NCBI RefSeq assembly: GCF_014042345.1
Contig: NZ_JACEZT010000008.1
Coordinates: 1-64,000, forward strand
DNA length: 64,000 nucleotides
From: Rugamonas brunnea
GTDB taxonomy: Bacteria > Pseudomonadota > Gammaproteobacteria > Burkholderiales > Burkholderiaceae_D
Direction: 5' to 3'
Shown here: piece by piece, positions 62,498-64,000 of the stretch
How the letters are laid out: each line of letters begins with the position of its first letter
Position numbering within the stretch: the first letter of the stretch is position 1
Position numbers and translations under genes: made by a program
Notes under the pieces: generated by a model
Seen by the model: the letters and a program-made list of their open reading frames with translations, nothing else
Told to the model about the DNA's origin: nothing
Databases searched by the model: none

Positions 62498-64000
62498 TCA
62501 CAGCGCCTTGAGGAAGGCCGCCAGGTCGGCCGCTTCCTGCGGCGAGAAGCCGATGCGGAAGCGCGTGTCGTAGAAGCGCACCACGTCCTCGATGCGGCGC
62601 TGCGAACCGTTGTGGAAGTAGGGCGCGCGCGCCGCCAGGCCGCGCAGGCCGGGCGTCTTGAAGCGGCCGATGTCGCTCCACTTTCCGCTCTCCATGGCGC
62701 TGCCCGGATCGCTGGTCTCGATCACTTCGCCGGTGGCGTTGTTGCGCAGCGTGTAGAGCGGCAGGTCCGGGGTGCGCAGGTTGGCGGCGGCGGTGCCGGT
62801 ATTGAACAGGCGGGCCACGGAATGGCTGCCCACGTTGGGCGCGTTGTGGCAGGTGGCGCAGGTGGCGCGTTGCAGCGGCAGCCGCAGTTCGTTGTTGAAG
62901 CCGGCCACGCCGACTACGTTGAACGGCTTGTTGTTGAAGATCTGCTCGCCGCGCGCGATGGCGGCGCGCGCCTGGTTCTGGGTGCTGGGGGCGGGTGGCA
63001 CGGGCGCCGGCTGGCCACGTCCGGCCGGTGGTGGCGCCGGTGGCGCGGGCGGCGCAAGGTTGCGCCACGCCGCGTACAGGTTCATCACGTTGCGGTTGAA
63101 CGGCGCGCCGGTGCGGTAGTCGCCCGATTGCGGATCGTTGATGCCGAAGTAGAAGCCTTGTTGCGACAGCAGTTGCGGGCCACCGAGCGCGCCGGCGTCG
63201 GAAAGGCTGCCGGCGGCCGTGGCGCTGGACTGGGCCGTGAACAGGGTCTGTTCGAAGGCGGCAATCTGGCGCTGCTGGTCGGCCGTCAGGTCCTGCGCCG
63301 CTTCCGCGTGGCCGCGCACGGCGCTGTTGGCCTGGTGGCGCAGGTCGGTGTCGAGCGGGGCGAAACAGCGCGCCGGACGCACGTCCTTGATGCAGATGGC
63401 GGAGGTGGCGTCGGTGAGCGTTTCGCGCCCGTCCCACATCACGCTGGCGTTGAACGGCAGGTTGGTGCTGGGCAGCGGGCGGCGGAACAGCGACAGTTCG
63501 GCGGCGCTGGCGTAGTGATAGGGATCGTCCGCTTTCACCAGCGTGAATTCGGCGTTGGCTGGCATCGGCAGGCCGACCCGGATCAGGCCCTTGGTGAGCA
63601 GCATGCTGTAGGCCAGGCGTTTCTGGTCCAGCGTGGCCACCGGCGCGTTCGGCGCGACGGCGCCATCGACGGGGCGGAACACGGGATCGAGGCCGGCGCT
63701 GCTGTTGAAGCGGGCCGTCAGCCCGGCCGGAGTGATGGTCCAGCCGTTGCCGGGCTGGTGGCAGCTCGCACAACTGCGTCCATTGCCGAACGGCTGGAAG
63801 AAGGGATTGCTGGTGTCGACCGTGCCAGCGGTGCTGAAGGTGAGTGAGGCGCCATCGGCGTTGGGCACGGGCGCCAGCACCACCGGTGGTGGCGACTGGA
63901 CCAGTACGGCGGCGGTGATGGCGCCGTTGGCGGTGGTGCCGTTATTGGTGCTGGTAGCGGCGCTGGCGCTGGTGTTCGCGCTGGTATTTGCGCCGACATT
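62498..64000 (-). CDS. Dihaem cytochrome c peroxidase/MauG-like protein (5' end outside window)
   Basis: The reading frame runs open to the right edge, so the N terminus is missing; the visible N-terminal 39 codons are Thr/Ser/Ala/Asn-rich and probably a linker. Two c-type haem sites are CASCH (in GRSCASCHQPGNGWT) and CATCH (in RATCATCHNAPNVGS). The domain order, KTPGLRGLAARAPYFHNGSQ and IEDVVRFYDTRF, matches dihaem cytochrome c peroxidases and the related MauG family. It should act in the periplasm with hydrogen peroxide or as an oxidase. The gene lies 185 nt upstream of the TonB receptor gene on the same strand. Confidence 0.9.
   Translation of the reverse strand, partial: NVGANTSANTSASAATSTNNGTTANGAITAAVLVQSPPPVVLAPVPNADGASLTFSTAGTVDTSNPFFQPFGNGRSCASCHQPGNGWTITPAGLTARFNSSAGLDPVFRPVDGAVAPNAPVATLDQKRLAYSMLLTKGLIRVGLPMPANAEFTLVKADDPYHYASAAELSLFRRPLPSTNLPFNASVMWDGRETLTDATSAICIKDVRPARCFAPLDTDLRHQANSAVRGHAEAAQDLTADQQRQIAAFEQTLFTAQSSATAAGSLSDAGALGGPQLLSQQGFYFGINDPQSGDYRTGAPFNRNVMNLYAAWRNLAPPAPPAPPPAGRGQPAPVPPAPSTQNQARAAIARGEQIFNNKPFNVVGVAGFNNELRLPLQRATCATCHNAPNVGSHSVARLFNTGTAAANLRTPDLPLYTLRNNATGEVIETSDPGSAMESGKWSDIGRFKTPGLRGLAARAPYFHNGSQRRIEDVVRFYDTRFRIGFSPQEAADLAAFLKAL

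Overview
The window is chromosomal DNA of a high-GC Gram-negative bacterium. Oxalobacteraceae (Burkholderiales; Massilia, Duganella, Janthinobacterium relatives) is the best guess. The guess rests on the protein flavour (PepN, class I FBPase, DUF5666, DUF1800/DUF1501, TorF-type porin, large TonB receptor), on tight ATGA/GTGA gene overlaps, and on abundant two-component, c-di-GMP and efflux genes. It is inferred from reading alone. I saw no insertion sequence, prophage, CRISPR array, rRNA gene or replication origin. About fifty protein genes and one tRNA are called.

Layout. 1-10.6 kb is mostly core metabolism: the end of a PhoD-like phosphatase, an EamA transporter, methylglyoxal synthase, a quinone oxidoreductase overlapping a 47-residue membrane peptide, a DUF4136 lipoprotein, a divergent chromate block (chrB-chrA), pepN, fbp and tRNA-Thr(CGT). 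10.8-17.5 kb holds a DUF5666 lipoprotein, an ArsR/SRPBCC pair, a repeat-bearing stress-like protein, an unknown protein and a diguanylate cyclase. 17.7-21.2 kb is an overlapping four-gene operon: ECF sigma factor, anti-sigma factor, subtilisin-like protease and a TorF-like porin, closed by a 29-bp perfect inverted repeat. 21.2-28.4 kb has a TIGR03118 lipoprotein, an orphan T6SS tssE, and an operon of membrane protein, haem-binding beta-propeller and aldehyde dehydrogenase, then an orphan ABC binding protein. 28.6-40.1 kb carries two tripartite efflux systems: MFS-HlyD-TolC on plus, and TetR-OMF-MFP-RND on minus.

40.2-53.5 kb holds the DUF1800/DUF1501 pair, an SDR, a signalling block (two-REC protein, REC-histidine kinase, 2OG-Fe dioxygenase, OhrR-like regulator, HD-GYP protein with a degenerate receiver, CHASE kinase), an aminopeptidase-T-like protein, an unknown protein and a secreted Cache protein. 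53.5-59.6 kb is a nitric oxide reductase operon read on minus: a 39-residue membrane peptide, norC, norB, norQ and norD, followed by a lactonase-like lipoprotein. NorC here is a fusion with two c-type haem domains. 59.8-64 kb has a TonB-dependent receptor and a dihaem peroxidase/MauG-like protein cut by the window edge.

How the genes work together. Most of the window is defence against chemical stress (chromate, organic peroxide, NO, drugs) plus envelope and c-di-GMP signalling. The observations most worth following are the dihaem NorC with its 39-residue partner, the sigma/anti-sigma/protease operon in which the anti-sigma factor ends in a propeptide-like domain, the propeller/aldehyde dehydrogenase operon, and several regulator promoters whose -10 boxes sit so close to the ATG that leaderless transcripts are likely.
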